A stretch of 64,000 bases of DNA from Callorhinus ursinus. Taxonomy: Eukaryota; Chordata; Mammalia; Carnivora; Otariidae. Positions 25,954 through 37,601 of this stretch are shown one piece after another. The stretch lies in NCBI RefSeq assembly GCF_003265705.1, contig NW_020312788.1, positions 6,370,553 through 6,434,552 on the forward strand. The letters run 5' to 3'. The notes under the pieces are model-generated. The model was given only the letters and a program-made list of their open reading frames with translations. It was not told the origin of the DNA and made no database searches. The position numbers were made by a program, and so were the translations under genes. Numbering within the stretch: the first letter of the stretch is position 1; each line of letters begins with the position of its first letter.

Positions 25954-26436
25954 CGGCAGAGGCAGCAGGGGATGCCCCTCCAGTGGGAGCTGTGGGGGAG
26001 GCAGAGGCAGCAGGGGATGCCCCTCCAGTGGGAGCTGTGGGGGAGGCAGAGGCAGCAGGGGATGCCCCTCCAGTGGGAGCTCTGGGGGAGGTAGAGGTGG
26101 CAGGGGATGCCCCTTCAGTGGGAGCTCTGGGGGGGGGGAGCCAGAGGCAGCAGGGGATGCCCCTCCAGTGGGAGCTGTGGGGGGAGGCAGAGGCAGCATG
26201 GGATGCCCCTCCAGTGGGAGCTGTCGGGGGAGGCAGAGGCTGCAGGGGATGCCCCTCCAGTGGGAGCTGTGTAGGGAGGCAGAGACAGCAGGAGATGCCC
26301 CTCCAGTGGGAGCTGTGGTGGGGGGGGAGGCAGAGACAGCAGGGGATGCCCCTCCAGTGAGAGTTCTAGGGGGGTGGCAGAAGCAGCAGGGATGCCCCTC
26401 CAGTGGGAGCTCTGGGGGAGAAGGCAGAGGCAGTGC
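25954..26436 (+). repeat. Minisatellite, 45-51 bp unit, ten complete units
   Basis: Units start (GCAGA-like) at 25956, 26001, 26046, 26091, 26141, 26187, 26233, 26279, 26330, 26377 and a partial one at 26424. The core GGGGATGCCCCTCCAGTGGG is kept, while the G-run before each boundary varies in length and sets the 45-51 bp spread. Long open frames on both strands are a by-product of a 45-bp period. It lies in GRB14 intron 3. Confidence 0.95.
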
Positions 26437-26554
26437 TTGCAGATGAACAGCGTCGACGTGGGATCAGACATGCGGATGCTGTTCAAATCCTGAGATGTTC
26501 ACTATTCTGAACTTCAGGTTCCTTTTCTGTAAGATGCAACTATAACTTGCTCAT

Positions 26555-26996
26555 TAGACAGTGTTACTGCTTTACCACAGACCTAGTGACTTCAAACAAC
26601 AGAAATGTAATCTCTAGCAGTTCTGGAGGTGAGAAGTCCAAAATTAAGGTCACTGGGCTGCACTCAAGATGAGGGCAGGCTCTTTCTGGGGCTTTAGAAG
26701 GACTCCATTCCTTGCCTCTTCCAGCTTCTGGTGGTTACCATCGTTCCTGGACTTGTGTCCGTGTCACTTGAGTCTCTCTCTGTGATCACATTGCCCTTTC
26801 CTCTTCTGTCTGGGTCACATCTCTTTCTGTCTCTGTTTTATAAAGGTCCTTGTAATTGGATTTAGAGCCTACCTGGATAATTCAGGATAATCTCTTCCTC
26901 TCAGTATCTTTAAGTTAATGACATCTGCAAAGTCTTTGCCATATAAGGCAACATTTATATGTTCCAGATGTCTTTGGGGCCATTATTCAGCCTACT
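26555..26996. mobile_element. Old interspersed repeat, family A copy 2
   Basis: AGTTCTGGAGGTGAGAAGTC, GATAATTCAGGATAATCTC, ACATCTGCAAAGTC and GGCCATTATTCAGCCTAC match copy 1 and the copy at 45280 in order and orientation. It starts directly after the minisatellite flank. Confidence 0.7.
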
Positions 26997-27013
26997 GAAA
27001 ATATTATAAGAAT

Positions 27014-27180
27014 TAAAGCACGCCTGGGTCGGTTAAGTATCTGCCTTCGGCTCAGGTCATGATCCCAGGGTCCTGGGATCGAGCCCACATCAGGCTCCTT
27101 GCTCAGTGGGGAGCCTGCTTCTCCCTCTGCCCCTCCCCTTCTCATGCTCTCTTTCTCTCTCAAATAAATAAAATCTTTTA
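27014..27180 (+). mobile_element. Can-SINE
   Basis: Plus-strand copy with head CACGCCTGGGTCGGTTAAG and tail AAATAAATAAAATC. Exact 16-bp duplication AAAATATTATAAGAAT at 26998-27013 and 27181-27196. Confidence 0.94.
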
Positions 27181-28422
27181 AAAATATTATAAGAATCAAA
27201 TATTGCAGTGAAAAAGGTCTCAGATGGAGACTTGCAGAGATGTAACTACCTTTATTTCAATAACTTGAATAATTTTTGATTCTCATTCTCTTGCCTTATT
27301 AATAGCAGACAGTTTAATCTTCTATGATTTGTTGTTTTATGGATTGTTCTCAGTGTTGTTGGGGTAAATAATAAATTCAGGTTTTATAAATGAGTTACAT
27401 ACAGGTTTAAATATTCTCAATTGAAGGTTTAGACCTACTTTCACTTCTGCAACATGCTGGTGAGGCATTAAGTCCCAGGATGGGTATTTGCCTAACCCTT
27501 GTCCAGCTCTTCATGTTCTGGAAACTCTTGTTCCTCTCAAATTTATTTGAGTACCATAAAGCCACTTAAAGTGCATGCTCTTCTCTTAGCTCATCCATGT
27601 TCCCGATGGGGATGTGGTACTGTTGCCATATGCTCTTTCTCCATAATGGGATGCTATGGACTCCTCTGCCTCGATGTTGCCCTCAGTTATGGCTTCTCCA
27701 TCATGCTAGATGTAGGGTTTCTATTGGAAGCTAGATGTCTCCTAACATTATCCTCTGGTTTGAGCCACATAGCATCATTAAACTTATCTGGTGTTTTATC
27801 ACCATCAACTTGTCACCCTGAAAGCGTTCTCGTTCTTGAAGGGGACTGGATACAGGGTCTCTTGGTCCTACACTGTCCACTTTTTCTAGCTCAATCTCTA
27901 TTCCATCCTTTCCTCCACCAACCTCTTAACTGCAGCAACTTTCTCAGAAGACAGAAGGTGGGTCCCTATATGAGGCAATCAAGGATTGGCTAGGCATGAT
28001 CTCCCCAAGCACTTATATCTGTCAAAGATTGATAAAGTCTCATTGTGAAGCTCAAAAGTAAATAAAATGCATTTCTGTAATTTTTTTTCCTCTCTGCATA
28101 GCATATCTTGAGGGCAGAACATAGGATTCTTTAGTGGTAGAGGTAATGGGTACAAAGAAACACAGGTTGGTAAAACAAGCAAACATCTTGCTTACTACCT
28201 TGAAATTTTCTTCTGCTGCAGTTGCAAAAAATATGGATATCATGCTTAGCATATAGTATGTTGAATGTGAGACTATGTTTCATAAGCCTGAAAATACCAG
28301 CTGGTTTGTGTGAGAAGTAGACAAAAGTAAGAATAATAGAGAGATTGTTAGGGATGTGACTTGCCGCTGGATATCTCAGTAACTGTTGACTCTCCCCAAC
28401 CCACTTCTCTTACAGTTTTTCT

Positions 28423-29213
28423 TTTTTTTTTTCCCCCTATTTATTTATTTTTTTGATGTAGTGTTCCATGATTCGTTGTTTGTGTATAACACCCAGTGCT
28501 CCATTCAGTAGGTGCCCTCTTTAATACCCATCACCAGGCTAACCCATCCCCCACCCCCCTCCCCTCTAGAACCCTCAGTTTGTTTCTCAGAGTCCATAGT
28601 CTCTCATGGTTCGTCTCCCCCACCGATTTCCCCCCCTTCATTTTTCCCTTCCTACTACCTTCTTTTTTTTTTTTTTTAACATATAATGTATTATTTGCTC
28701 CAGAGGTACAGGTCTGTGATTCAACAGTCTTACACAATTCACAGCACTCACCATAGCACATACCCTCCCCAATGTCCGTCACCCAGCCACCCCATCCCTC
28801 CCACCCCCCACCACTCCAGCAACCCTCAGTTTGTTTCCTGAGATTAAGAATTCCTCATATCAGTGAGGTCATATGATACATGTCTTTCTCTGATTGACTT
28901 ATTTCGCTCAGCATAACACCCTCCAGTTCCATCCACATCGTTGCAAATGGCAAGAGCTCATTCCTTTTGATGGCTGCATAATATTCCATTGTATATATAC
29001 ACCACATCTTCTTTATCCATTCGTCTGTCGATGGACATCTTTGCTCTTTCCACAGTTTGGCTATTGTGGACATTGCTGCTATAAACATTGGGGTGCACGT
29101 ACCCCTTCAGATCACTACATTTGTATCTTTGGGATAAATACCCAGTAGTGCAATTGCTGGATCATATGGTAGCTCTGTTTTCAACTTTTTGAGGAACCTC
29201 CATACAAAATGAC
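28423..29213 (-). mobile_element. Carnivore L1, 5'-truncated 3' end
   Basis: The minus strand encodes the C-terminal end of L1 ORF2 (MWCIYTMEYYAAIKRNELL, about 28855-29088), followed by the carnivore 3' UTR with its two G-rich modules and an A-rich end at 28423-28440. The 5' end stops near 29213. It is a dead fragment: no endonuclease or reverse transcriptase is left. Confidence 0.92.
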
Positions 29214-29224
29214 TTCTCATCTGA

Positions 29225-29755
29225 CTCTAAGGAAACACCAGAACCTCACTATGAACTGGAGGGCTTTCTCCAGACTTCCCAGCTCATCACCATTGCTTCT
29301 CTAACCTCTCCTAGTATTTGCCCCTTTGCTCACTCAGCTTCAGCCACATTGACCTCCTTGTGGTACTTCAAACATAGAGTCTTGCTCTTGCCTCAGAGGC
29401 TTTGTTCTTATTCTTCCTGTTGGTGTCTGCTTGGCTCAGGCCCCTTTCTCCTTTGGGTCTTTGTTCAAACATTACCTTCTCAATGAGACCTATCCTGGCA
29501 AGCTGTTGAAAATGAATTCTTTTCCCCTATGGCCTCCTCTCTCCCTGTGCCCTGCTCTATTTTTCTTTGTTGTGTTTATCACTTGCCTGTTAAGATTTAC
29601 ATTTTATTTATAGTCCTCATCTTCCCATTAGAATGAAAGCTCCCTGAGGCAGTGACTTCTGACTGTTTTATGCACTACAAAATTCCAAGCCCCAAGATGA
29701 ATGTCTGACACATGGTAGGCCTTCAGTAAATATTTGTGGAATGGATGAATGGTTA
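29225..29755 (-). mobile_element. L2 relic
   Basis: TTCTCCTTTGGGTCTTTGTT, GAATGAAAGCTCCCTGAGGC and GTAAATATTTGTGGAATGGA follow the antisense order of the L2 3' end. It directly abuts the L1 fragment. Confidence 0.75.
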
Positions 29756-30107
29756 GTATAACTGCCAGACTACATGGATGTATCCCACAGCAAGTAGGGA
29801 GTAGAAAGTATTTTGAGCAAGGGTTACATTGACACACATGTTCTATGAGGTTTGCTATGGTATCAGTGTCCAGGTTGGATTGGAAGAAAGAGAAACCAGA
29901 AGTTTGGAGATTAGTTAAGAAAAAGTGAAGGTCTAAATTGGAATTGTGACAATGTGAGGGGTTGTTGAGAGACATTTGGAGGGCAAATCCCTGGTGTCTG
30001 GGGATAGTGGAAGTGGGGCATAGAGGAGTGGCTATAAAGATGCAATGGAGATAGGAGAGTTTAGGAAAAAGCAGTTTGAGAGAGAAAAGGGAAGATGACT
30101 TTGTTTT

Positions 30108-30680
30108 CAGGTTTATTTTTTATTTTGATAAAATGTACATAACATAAAATTTACCAGTTTTAAGGGTATAATTCATTGGCCTTATGTACATTCATACTGT
30201 TGTACAACCATCACCACTACCCATCTCCAGAACATCTTTATCTTCTCATAGTGAAACTCTGAGCCCGTTGAACAATAACCCCTTGCTCCCTAGTCCCTGC
30301 AACCCCCATTCTACTTTCTGTCTCTACGAATTTGTCTATTCCAGGTATCACATATAAAAGGAATCCTATAATATCGGTTCTTACGTCTTCTTATTTTACA
30401 TATGATATCTTTAAGGTCCATCCATGTTGTAGCACATGTCAGAATTTCATTCCTTTTTAAGGCTAAATATTCCATTGTATGTGTGTCCTACATGTTGTTT
30501 GTCCATTCATCTTGTTGGTGGACACTAGGGTGTTTCTACCTATCATGAATAATGCTACTATGAACATTGGTATACAAACATCTGTTCTAGTCTCTGCTTT
30601 CATTTCTTTTGGTTATATGCTCAGGATTGGCATTGCTGGAATTGTTTACTATTTTGGGGGAACCACCATACTGACTTTGG
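30108..30680 (-). mobile_element. Old L1 fragment (L1M type)
   Basis: Antisense to the typical ancient L1 3' region: ACATAACATAAAATTTACCA, CATCCATGTTGTAGCACATG and ATATTCCATTGTATGTGTG in the expected order, with many substitutions. Confidence 0.8.
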
Positions 30681-31189
30681 ATTTAGACAAACTGTGTTTG
30701 AGGTGTTGGAAAGTCTAACAGTTGGGACTAGAGCATGAGTAAAAGCAACTGTAGCCAGAGATTTCATCTCAAGGAACTCAACAGGCGGGATGGCTGAAGG
30801 AGAGTGAATTAGCTTAAGAAACGGAAAGAAAAGATTTTAGCCAAGGATTGCATCTTAGGAGGGAGGAGGAGCTATGGGAGCTCATCAGTGAGACAGAAAA
30901 AGAGCAACTGGAGTTAGAAACAGAACCCAGAGTGTTGATGCACACTTAGCTCAAACTCATCCATATTCATTGAGAATTCTTTCAGATGAATAAACTTCTA
31001 TTTAAGTATGACATTACTTTCAAGGGTTTGGGTGTTGTAAGTCACAGATCACTACTGAGTGTTGAATGTTTGAGACACAGATACTTTTCCCAAAAAGGTC
31101 CTAGAAGCACCTAAAAAAAGCAGAGGATTTCTATATTCCTTAGTTGGCTGTTCTTCACTTCCTGTTTTGCATTAGTAATTTCACAGTAA

Positions 31190-31735
31190 CTTTTCTTTAA
31201 CCTTTTATTGAAATATGATATACCTTAAGAAAAGTGAACAAGCCATATGTGGACAACTCAGTGAACTCTCATGTTGCATAAACTTGGATATCCAATACCC
31301 AGAACGAAACAGTATCTCCTACACCCAGTTGTTTCCCTCAAGCCCCTGCTCCCTCACCCACTCTCCCCATTATCTTGATTTCTAACACTATAGATTTATT
31401 TTACCTGTGTTGAACTTTATGTAAGTGTAAGCATGTAGTATGTACTGTTTGTGCCTGACTTCTTTCATTTAATGTCATGTTTGTGAAATTCACCCATACA
31501 GTTGTGTGTTGTTGTAGTATGTATTCCACTACTTATTACACTGTTTACACTATTCATTCATTTTCATGTTGATTGGCATTTGGGTAGTTTCCAGTTTGGG
31601 GCTATTATGAATAGCACTACTATGGACATCAAGTTTCTTATTAAAATAGGAATTGTGCATGTTATGTTCCCCTCTGTAAAGTTGTTTTTGCTTATTTCAT
31701 TTAAGTACCTTTCCTCCCAAGCGCCTTTCTAGACT
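31190..31735 (-). mobile_element. Old L1 fragment (L1M type)
   Basis: Starts TTTATTGAAATATGATATAC and continues with the same antisense L1 landmarks (TATTATGAATAGCACTACTA). More decayed than the copy at 30108. Confidence 0.7.
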
Positions 31736-32319
31736 GCCTAAAATATATTTGCCTGAACATTAGTTTTGAAAGGATAAAGTGCCACAATAAATTAGGTTTC
31801 TTCAAAGTTGTACGTTCTTGCATAAAAATTTTTCCTTTTAAAGCATTTATTTTAATTTTTCTGAACTATCCAGACTATGTATCTTAAATGCATTTTGAAC
31901 CTGTCAAAATTTTTCATCTCTTAATGGGGTGAATTGTTCTACTTTGAGGCAAATATTTTAATTTTGGCATCATGACAAATTGGAGAAAAAAAGAATAGCT
32001 CCCTCATCCTTAATGCAGATTTGTTATCAAACTTAATTATAATTTACATAGCAGTAAAAGGAATTGGCAATTAGCAAAAAGTGCATTGTGACATTTTGTC
32101 ATTTTTCTCCTCAGGTTACAGTCTGCTTTGGTATAAAAAATCAACATTACTAATTCAAAATTGCTAAAATAGTATCAATCTGGCTATTCTAGAATTGAAT
32201 TGAAATTTGCTATATTTAATAAAGATACATACATAAATTTATAAATTTGTGTGGGTACATGTGTCCATGTATATTTCTTTCTACCTACATGTTTGTCTGT
32301 CTTTTCTATCTATTCATTT

Positions 32320-32350
32320 GTCCATCTATCCATCCATCCATCCATCCATC
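32320..32350 (+). repeat. (ATCC)n microsatellite near exon 4 acceptor
   Basis: Tandem ATCC/ATCT units ending about 36 nt before the exon 4 acceptor. Confidence 0.9.
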
Positions 32351-32386
32351 ATTCTGTTGACATACTCACGGAAACATTCCTTACAG

Positions 32387-32508
32387 AAAGAACAATGGAA
32401 GACCATGAGCTGGTGATTGAAGTGCTATCTACCTGGGGAATGGAAGAAGAAAATAAACTATACTTTAGAAAAAATTATGCCAAATATGAATTCTTTAAAA
32501 ACCCAATG
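32387..32508 (+). CDS. GRB14: GRB14 exon 4: RA domain, second part
   Basis: 122 nt. The first two bases complete Glu161, followed by 40 codons (162-201) reading [17 protein letters not shown] to KYEFFKNPM. The acceptor ends CCTTACAG and the donor is GTAAGT. It encodes the C-terminal half of the RA domain. The exon follows the largest intron in the window (about 17 kb) and sits just after an ATCC microsatellite at 32320-32350. Compared with my memory of the human protein there are conservative changes (Val160Leu, Ile164Met, Asn176Thr, Ile179Met). Confidence 0.97.
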
Positions 32509-32755
32509 GTAAGTGAAATCCCCATTAATAGTTATGGGAAATAAATGAATTCATTAAATGTTATTTTACTTTATGTGAAGAAAAGAGTCACCATAAATCA
32601 AATACAATTTTCCATTCGGTAAATTGTAGGTAAAAATTCTGTTCCGTGAACATCATAGTTACGTTTCTTTGTAGTCTAACAATGATTAGTCAGCATTATC
32701 ACAGAAGTTCAGATTAACTATTTTGGGGAGCTATTTCTTCTTTTTCTTGCTTTTT

Positions 32756-32867
32756 TTTTAAATTTCTCCTTGTCTTTTTTTTTTTTATTATGTTATGTGA
32801 TAGACACTGGGGAGGGTATGTGCTATGGTGAGCGCTGTGAATTGTGTAAGACTGCTGAATCACAGAA
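32756..32867 (-). mobile_element. L1 3' fragment with inverted 5' portion
   Basis: The left side reads as an L1 end in minus orientation (poly-T then TTATTATGTTATG). From about 32800 the L1 3' UTR module runs in plus orientation (GGGGAGGGTATGTGCTATGG). Flanks CTTTTTCTTGCTTTTT at 32740 and 32868 look like a target duplication. Confidence 0.7.
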
Positions 32868-33654
32868 CTTTTTCTTGCTTTTTAAGAAAAAGAAGATAGT
32901 ATACATTTAATTTGGGGAATCAATTATTAGATATCCTTAAGCAGCTCCAAAATATTATAGTTTAACACTTTTCATAGAATTTAGGAAATTTAAATAAGAA
33001 AATTTCTAAAGTAAAAACAGATTGATGATTGTTGGGAGTGCTATAGCTTAGCCAAAAATTTTCAGATTGACATGAATCTTGCTGTTCCAAAATATTTTTT
33101 CAGTGCAGTAATGACTGAGCTAAGTAGAAATGAGTTAAAGACCAGAGCATTATCTAATAAATACTGCTTTCATGATAGTTCTCTTTAAAAGAAAAGAAAT
33201 ATGTGTCACATTCTAGTGAAGACCTAGGGATCTGGAAAAGTCAGAATAGCCTCTGGGCTCATTATTTTAAATTGTTTTTGTCTCTGCAGCTGTAGCATAT
33301 TTTTACACGAAGTTTTGGATAATTGGATTGAAATGATCCTTTATGAAAAATATATGATACACACTATAATAGAATATTTTCAAACCCTGAAAGACCTCTT
33401 ATGTTCTCTTTTATTTGAACCTATTAATAAAAACATAATGGGATGATCTTTGACAAAGAAAATAAGAGTCCTAATAAAAATCAAATAGAATTAGAATTTG
33501 AAGGGAAACGATTTTCTTGTTGTTAATCTTTGTTAAAAGCAAGAATTTAAAAGTATAGTTAAAGGCATATGGTTTTAGTGCTTGTTTTTTTATATTTTAT
33601 TATTATTATTATTATTTGAACAAGGCTGTACACTCATTTTGTAGACCTAGAGCT

Positions 33655-33800
33655 GTGGTTCTCAACTGGGGGCGATTTGACAATGTCTGGAGACATTTTT
33701 GCTTGTCATTCCAGGGCTGGAGGGGCAGGGGGGCTGCTAGGAGATAGAGGCCAGGAATGCTGTAACTAATACCACAGTATTAGACCAAGTGGTAGTAGAA
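33655..33800. mobile_element. hAT-type DNA transposon relic
   Basis: GTGGTTCTCAACTGGGGGCG and ACAATGTCTGGAGACATTTT are hallmarks of a common mammalian hAT-Charlie MITE. It is truncated at its right side. Confidence 0.65.
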
Positions 33801-33834
33801 CGGTTGTAAAACCCTATCCTTGGAGGAAATATAG

Positions 33835-33990
33835 TAGTCTATATTTTCCCAAATGTGTCTGATCATAAAAATTACCTGGGCGGGGAGAGAGTACCCAGAC
33901 CTACTGAATCAGACACTCTAGGAACGAGGCTTGGGAATTCCTATTTTAAACAACTGCCCTAGGTGAATTTTATGATTGAACGACGTTGAA
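33835..33990. mobile_element. MER5-like hAT relic
   Basis: AAATTACCTGGG, CCTACTGAATCAGACACTCT and a following GGCTTGGGAATTCCT segment follow the order of MER5-type elements. Confidence 0.6.
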
Positions 33991-34444
33991 AAGGACGTGA
34001 CTTTTAGCTCCCTGGCCCTGCAACAAGTCCTGGTTCCTTTACGTGTGGCTATGACCTTGGGTATACCCCTTACTTCTAGGAGCCTTGACTTTGTGACATG
34101 GAGTTGATGGTCCTTTATTACCTGCCAGAGTGCCCACAGGACTCAGGGAAGAAATAGGGGAACAAGCACGCTGTCATCCTGAGGGCACTGTTTTGAACTT
34201 GACGAATGTGGCTCTCTCTGCATCCGCGTTATCTGAGGGTGCTTGCTACTCTTTGGGCCCTACTCCTACCTTCTCATTAAGATATCTGAACGTAGAGTCC
34301 AGGGATTGGCATTTTGAGAAGGACTTTAGGTGAATTTTCAACACACTGATTTAAAGAACTTTTGCTGGAGCTTACTATATTGGTCACAATTGAATCTTTT
34401 CTAACATGGCTTTTGAAATAATGTAACCTGTATCTTTTCGTCAG

Positions 34445-34519
34445 TATTTTTTTCCAGAGCATATGGTGTCTTTTGCAACTGAAACCAATGGTGAAATATC
34501 CCCCACACAGATTTTGCAG
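34445..34519 (+). CDS. GRB14: GRB14 exon 5: RA-PH linker
   Basis: 75 nt, 25 codons, residues 202-226, from YFFPEHMVSFATETNG to SPTQILQ. The acceptor is TTTTCGTCAG, the donor GTAAAA, a weaker donor because +5 is not G. The segment links RA to PH, which pack as one unit in the structurally characterised GRB10 RA-PH. The exon is phase 0 at both ends. Confidence 0.97.
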
Positions 34520-35633
34520 GTAAAATATATTTCCATTAAAGTATGTAAGTAACAGTGTAATAAAGGGAAACTTTAAGGTCCATATTTTTACATGCCTAGA
34601 TTTTGAAATGTTATACCTCGATGGATGAATTTTTGCTGGAGGTGAACCTGAAAGAAAAGAAAGAATAGGAAAGAAAAGAAAAGAACAAAACCTGAAAAAA
34701 GAAGTCCCTAAATCAGGAAAGGCTCCTAACACCAGTATTCTTTCTAGTTTTGGCCAATTGTCAAAGGATTTTCAGTGTTTAAAAAATGTGTTCAAAAAAT
34801 GTGTATCATGAAAGGAAACTTGCAGAATTTTGCTCTGTGATGTGTTTAAAGTCTATGTTAGCCTTTTTGAAAAATCAAAATCCCCAGTAAATTGTAGAGA
34901 TTTTGCTAACAGATATTTAGTATTAACCTTTATAACAAATGCTCCCAATCCTATTTGTGATAAAATATTTAGCAACTGAGTGAAAGGAGAAAAAAAAGAT
35001 AGAAAAAATATATATTTTGTACACTGACGTGTCATTAGCTATGTTGGATACTTGAGCAGAATTCCGAAATGTCTTAGCTGAAATAAGAATACTAGTTATT
35101 TAATTAAAAATCACCTTAGTTTTGCGTCTTTGGGGCTCATTTCTTCGAAACTGGCAGTGGCTTTATGTGATCATTTTTAAAAGATATTTTCATTACAATA
35201 AAAGAATGATTTTCGTTATTTTATTTTTTGTAGGTCAGTAGATTTCACATCAGAAGCTCTGCAGTTGTTAACAGGTTAATGTTCAGCAGTGTCTTTATAA
35301 TGGTTACTGTTTGATCTAAGCCTGCGGATATGGTCATACCCATTCAGTATTCTCTGATCTTTAAAGAAGACAGCTTTTAATATTTCCTATATAGATACTA
35401 CTTTAAGCATATTGGTATTTAAACATATCGGTAAATACATTGGGTGGTACGGATCTGTTTTCTATGGGCTTTTTAATAGGTTATATTTCATTTTTGCTCT
35501 TCATAATATTTTAGCAACATGATTAGTCTCAGAGATTTTCCTAAAAGCGTCTTCTGTGCTACCGGGTTTTGCAGACACCCCATCAGAATACTGGGTTGAA
35601 TGGCAGGGGCGGCAGCAGCTGTGCGTGAGGACA

Positions 35634-35656
35634 CCCCCCCCCCCCCCGCCCCCCGG
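35634..35656 (+). repeat. C-homopolymer patch
   Basis: Fourteen C, one G, then six C, followed by GG, in an otherwise AT-rich intron. Confidence 0.9.
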
Positions 35657-36289
35657 CTCCCAGGCCCTCTCGGTGCTTCACCACTGGATTGTGACAGTGT
35701 GGCGGGTTGGAGTTTTTATTGCACCTCCTTCCCCCAGTTCTCCTCTAATATAGTTATATTACTTTAATGTGAAATTACAAAAACAAGAAAAATCATAGCT
35801 TTGGAATCAGATAGCCCTGCATGTGCCTCTGACCTTTTCTCTCCACTGAGGCAATGTTTCCACTTTTTAAAACGTTTCTTCTCTTTCTAGTATGACCTCT
35901 GTGACTCCCTTTTTAAAATTTAATTGGTTTGGTTTAATAACTTGGAAAGCACTCAAACTAAAAACCTACTTGCCTGTTTTGCATGTCAATTAATTAATAA
36001 CTGTGGCTCATTACATTAAAAATTTTTTAATAATTTACTTAAAAACATACATATCTCTTCTCAGCATTTCCCTGAGTAGCCTTTTAAAATATGTCACGTC
36101 ATTTCAGGTAGTAATTTCTCTTACTTTCAGTTTTTCCATCTTGCATTTGTTTATTCATAGGGATTTGTGTTTTCTTCTTCTAATGAGATGCTAATGCATT
36201 TCCATTGTCTTATTAAGGATGCTGAGTAGAACGACTCATACAGAGCTCTTCCTTTTCATTCTCATTTTCCTGACCAGCACATGCCTACT

Positions 36290-36760
36290 GTCTCAGCTCA
36301 TTATTACTTTGTAACAAACTATTCCAAACCTTACTGGCTTAAGTACCCACTCACATTTTGCCAGCAGTTTTGTGGGTCAGGAATTCGGAGAGGGTTCAGC
36401 TGGGTGGGTCATCTCTGAGGCACTTGACTCTCTGGGGGTTGAGGATCCCCTTCTAAGATGGCTTTTCACTATGTGTCCCTGCTACCCCTGGACCTCTCTT
36501 CTCTCCACCTGGGGTCTCCATCCTCACGGGCTTTAATAGTGCATCAGCCTTCTCAGAGCAGAGCTGTCTCAGGGTAGTCACGTTTCTTATGTGACCGCTA
36601 GCTTCCAGGAGTTAACTGGTGTAGGCCATCAGGCTAGTTAAGGACTAGAACTAGAACAAGCTGTCACTACTGCCATATTCCATTGGTTAAAGAGTTATAA
36701 GCCTTGCTCAGATTCAAAGGGGTAGAGAAACAGACTCCAGCTCTTCACGGTTAGGTGGCA
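36290..36760. mobile_element. Old interspersed repeat related to the TGTAACAAA...TGGCTTAA class
   Basis: TTGTAACAAACTATTCC, TTACTGGCTTAAGTA, GTTTTGTGGGTCAGGAATTC, CATATTCCATTGGTTAAAG and GGGTAGAGAAACAGACTCCA follow the order of a widespread mammalian repeat that shares its left end with family A. Name not determined. Confidence 0.6.
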
Positions 36761-37332
36761 AGATAACCTTGCAGAAGAGTATGTGGGATGGGAGATAATG
36801 TTGCGGTTCTCTTTGGAAAACACAAGGTGCCATAGCCACCCCCCACTGAGCCCCATAGAGGACAAAGAAAAGATTGTTTGCTTTACCTCATCAAGGAGGT
36901 GAACTCGGCTCAACTTTCTAAACAATTGAATAATTGAAGTCAAGATGGTGGTCTTCTACTTATGCTGTAATGAAGTTGAAAAGCTCTCAGGGAAAATCAT
37001 AGAAAAGGATGAAAAGTATCAGGACTTAACTCTTAGATGAAATCTAGCTTTCCAAATAGACATTCAAAAAACTTATCATTTTGGTGTTTGGCTAAGTCCT
37101 GACCGCTTAGAATGTATATTTTGTGAACAGATTTTCATTTGGAACTTGCCTCAGGTTATCAAAAGACTGATTTATTTTCTGTTGCATTTATATTGCCATG
37201 CCTGTAATGATACATTTAAGTGGTATTGACACTGTTAGAGTTTACATGTCTATATTTGAAATCTTAGGTTACTGTAAGGCTACAGTATTATCGATTCAGA
37301 AACAGCATGAGGATGTCTGACTTTTCTTGCAG

Positions 37333-37470
37333 ATGTTTCTGAGTTCAAGCACATACCCTGAAATCCATGGCTTCTTACATGCAAAAGAGCAGGGAAAGAA
37401 GTCCTGGAAAAAGATTTACTTCCTTCTAAGAAGATCTGGTTTATATTTTTCTACTAAAGGGACATCAAAG
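37333..37470 (+). CDS. GRB14: GRB14 exon 6: PH domain, first part
   Basis: 138 nt, 46 codons, residues 227-272, from [20 protein letters not shown] to YFSTKGTSK. The acceptor is CTTTTCTTGCAG, the donor GTAATT. It starts the pleckstrin homology domain. The basic pair Lys252/Lys253 in SWKKIYF lies in the first strands, where PH domains hold phosphoinositide phosphates. Position 257 reads Leu where I recall Phe in human. Phase 0 at both ends. Confidence 0.97.
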
Positions 37471-37568
37471 GTAATTGAAATGTCCTTGATGTGTTATGAA
37501 TTATAAGTGAAAGTGGGTTTTACTTTGTTTTTATTAGTATATTACTGGATATCAAGAGTCGGTACATT

Positions 37569-37601
37569 AAAATAAATAAAAAATCTTTAAAAAAATCCTT
37601 T
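37569..37601 (+). mobile_element. Ultra-short SINE tail with target duplication
   Basis: 33 bp consisting only of a Can-SINE-like tail (AAATAAATAAAAAATC then TTTAAAAAAATCC). It is flanked by near-identical 15-bp repeats AAGAGTCGGTACATT (37554-37568) and AAGAGTTGGTACATT (37602-37616). Confidence 0.7.

Larger units (their letters stand above)
15430..32386 (+). other. GRB14: GRB14 intron 3 (about 17 kb)
   Basis: The largest intron in the window. It contains Can-SINEs at 15918, 17491, 18580, 25112 and 27014, a Tigger-like MITE at 19223-19566, a 244-nt pyrimidine tract at 21323-21566, a minisatellite at 25954-26436, a carnivore L1 fragment at 28423-29213, an L2 relic at 29225-29755 and old L1 fragments at 30108 and 31190. 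Stretches such as 19570-21300, 22400-25100 and 27200-28400 show nothing I can name apart from a MIR-like relic near 20090. Confidence 0.9.
32509..34444 (+). other. GRB14: GRB14 intron 4
   Basis: 1.9 kb. It holds a rearranged L1 fragment at 32756-32867 and two hAT-type relics at 33655-33990. The remainder is AT-rich with no recognised feature. Confidence 0.9.
34520..37332 (+). other. GRB14: GRB14 intron 5
   Basis: 2.8 kb. It has a C14 homopolymer within a GC-rich patch at 35634-35656, a MIR-like fragment near 35800 and an old interspersed repeat at 36290-36760. Nothing else was recognised. Confidence 0.9.

Noticed and set aside
25983..26486. Proline- or glycine-rich open frames of 123-125 residues on both strands
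   Set aside because: They are produced by the 45-bp minisatellite, whose period is a multiple of three; there is no start context, splice signals or homology.
27499..27993. 164-residue open frame on the + strand
   Set aside because: No recognisable domain, mixed composition, inside an intron and with no sign of a processed transcript such as a poly(A) tail or target duplication.
28855..29088. L1 ORF2-like peptide as a live retrotransposon gene
   Set aside because: Only the last part of ORF2 remains; the element is 5'-truncated and cannot encode the enzyme.
34277..34732. 151-residue open frame antisense to exon 5
   Set aside because: Shadow of the real GRB14 exon on the other strand.
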